NCBI GenBank assembly: GCA_002099365.1
Contig: MSED01000006.1
Span: forward strand, 1,550,001-1,614,000
Direction: 5' to 3'
DNA: 64,000 nucleotides
Origin: Phialophora verrucosa
Taxonomy: Eukaryota; Ascomycota; Eurotiomycetes; Chaetothyriales; Herpotrichiellaceae
Part shown: one piece after another, positions 63,801-64,000 of the stretch
Position numbering within the stretch: position 1 is the first letter of the stretch
How the letters are laid out: every line of letters begins with the position of its first letter
Notes under the pieces: generated by a model
The model's input: only the letters and a program-made list of their open reading frames with translations
Databases searched by the model: none
Told to the model about the DNA's origin: nothing
Made by a program: the position numbers and the translations under genes

Positions 63801-64000
63801 GGTGATGGTCGATGCTCGAGGTTATCGAAACCGCCTTCCCGCACGGATCTTGTCGTGCTATATGCGGGCAGCCACGCCTCGACAGGACACAAGTGAACAT
63901 TTGCTGCCGGCGCCGGACGCTGAATCTTCATCATTGGAGAGCTTGCAAGGCTGGACGCAGCGCTAGCGCAGGAGATCTCTTCATGTACACAGTACCGTAC
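63801..64000. other. Upstream region at window end
   Basis: The last 200 bp lie upstream of the rhodopsin-like start codon and presumably include its promoter. Nothing further is visible. Confidence 0.4.

Overview
The window is nuclear DNA of a filamentous ascomycete (Pezizomycotina). Genes are split by short introns, mostly 45-85 nt with GT..AG ends and CTAAC/CTGAC-like branch points, and run in alternating orientation without operons. The protein set is typical: SLY1, PNUTS/Ppn1, NCE102, a DHA1 transporter, a fungal rhodopsin-like membrane protein and a fungal transcription-factor-domain protein. The style suggests Eurotiomycetes, perhaps Chaetothyriales, but this is an impression and was not tested. 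Twenty-five genes are supported, plus one weak candidate. Exon coordinates are my own splice reconstructions; each was checked for reading-frame closure.

Left part (1-12 kb) is a run of six nuclear genes for mitochondrial proteins in alternating orientation: acyl-CoA dehydrogenase, CaiB/BaiF CoA-transferase, mitochondrial acyl carrier protein, complex I 23 kDa Fe-S subunit, a YMC1-like carrier and mitochondrial IF-2. ACP and the 23 kDa subunit, both complex I proteins, are divergent and share a 297-bp promoter.

Middle part (12-32 kb) is mostly housekeeping: a secreted Ser/Thr-rich protein whose signal peptide lies on a small first exon, SLY1 (ER-Golgi SM protein), a PNUTS/Ppn1-like PP1 regulator with a CCCH zinc finger, a DUF218-like protein, an orphan with an internal duplication, dihydrolipoamide dehydrogenase, NCE102 and a dienoyl-CoA isomerase. 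Between 31.8 and 37.7 kb there is almost nothing recognisable except a 76-residue protein with DnaJ-type CxxCxGxG motifs.

Right part (37-64 kb) looks accessory. It has two MFS transporters, a divergent Hsp70-like ATPase, a coiled-coil protein of unknown family, a P-loop GTPase-like protein with coiled coil and C-terminal membrane segment, a fungal transcription-factor-domain protein, GET3 (the one clear core gene here), a cytochrome P450, a GNAT acetyltransferase and a seven-helix rhodopsin-like protein. The adjacent trio Hsp70-like / coiled-coil / GTPase-like (43.5-50.8 kb) is the best candidate for an undescribed system, but the link rests on proximity and domain logic only. No rRNA, tRNA, CRISPR or intact mobile element was found.
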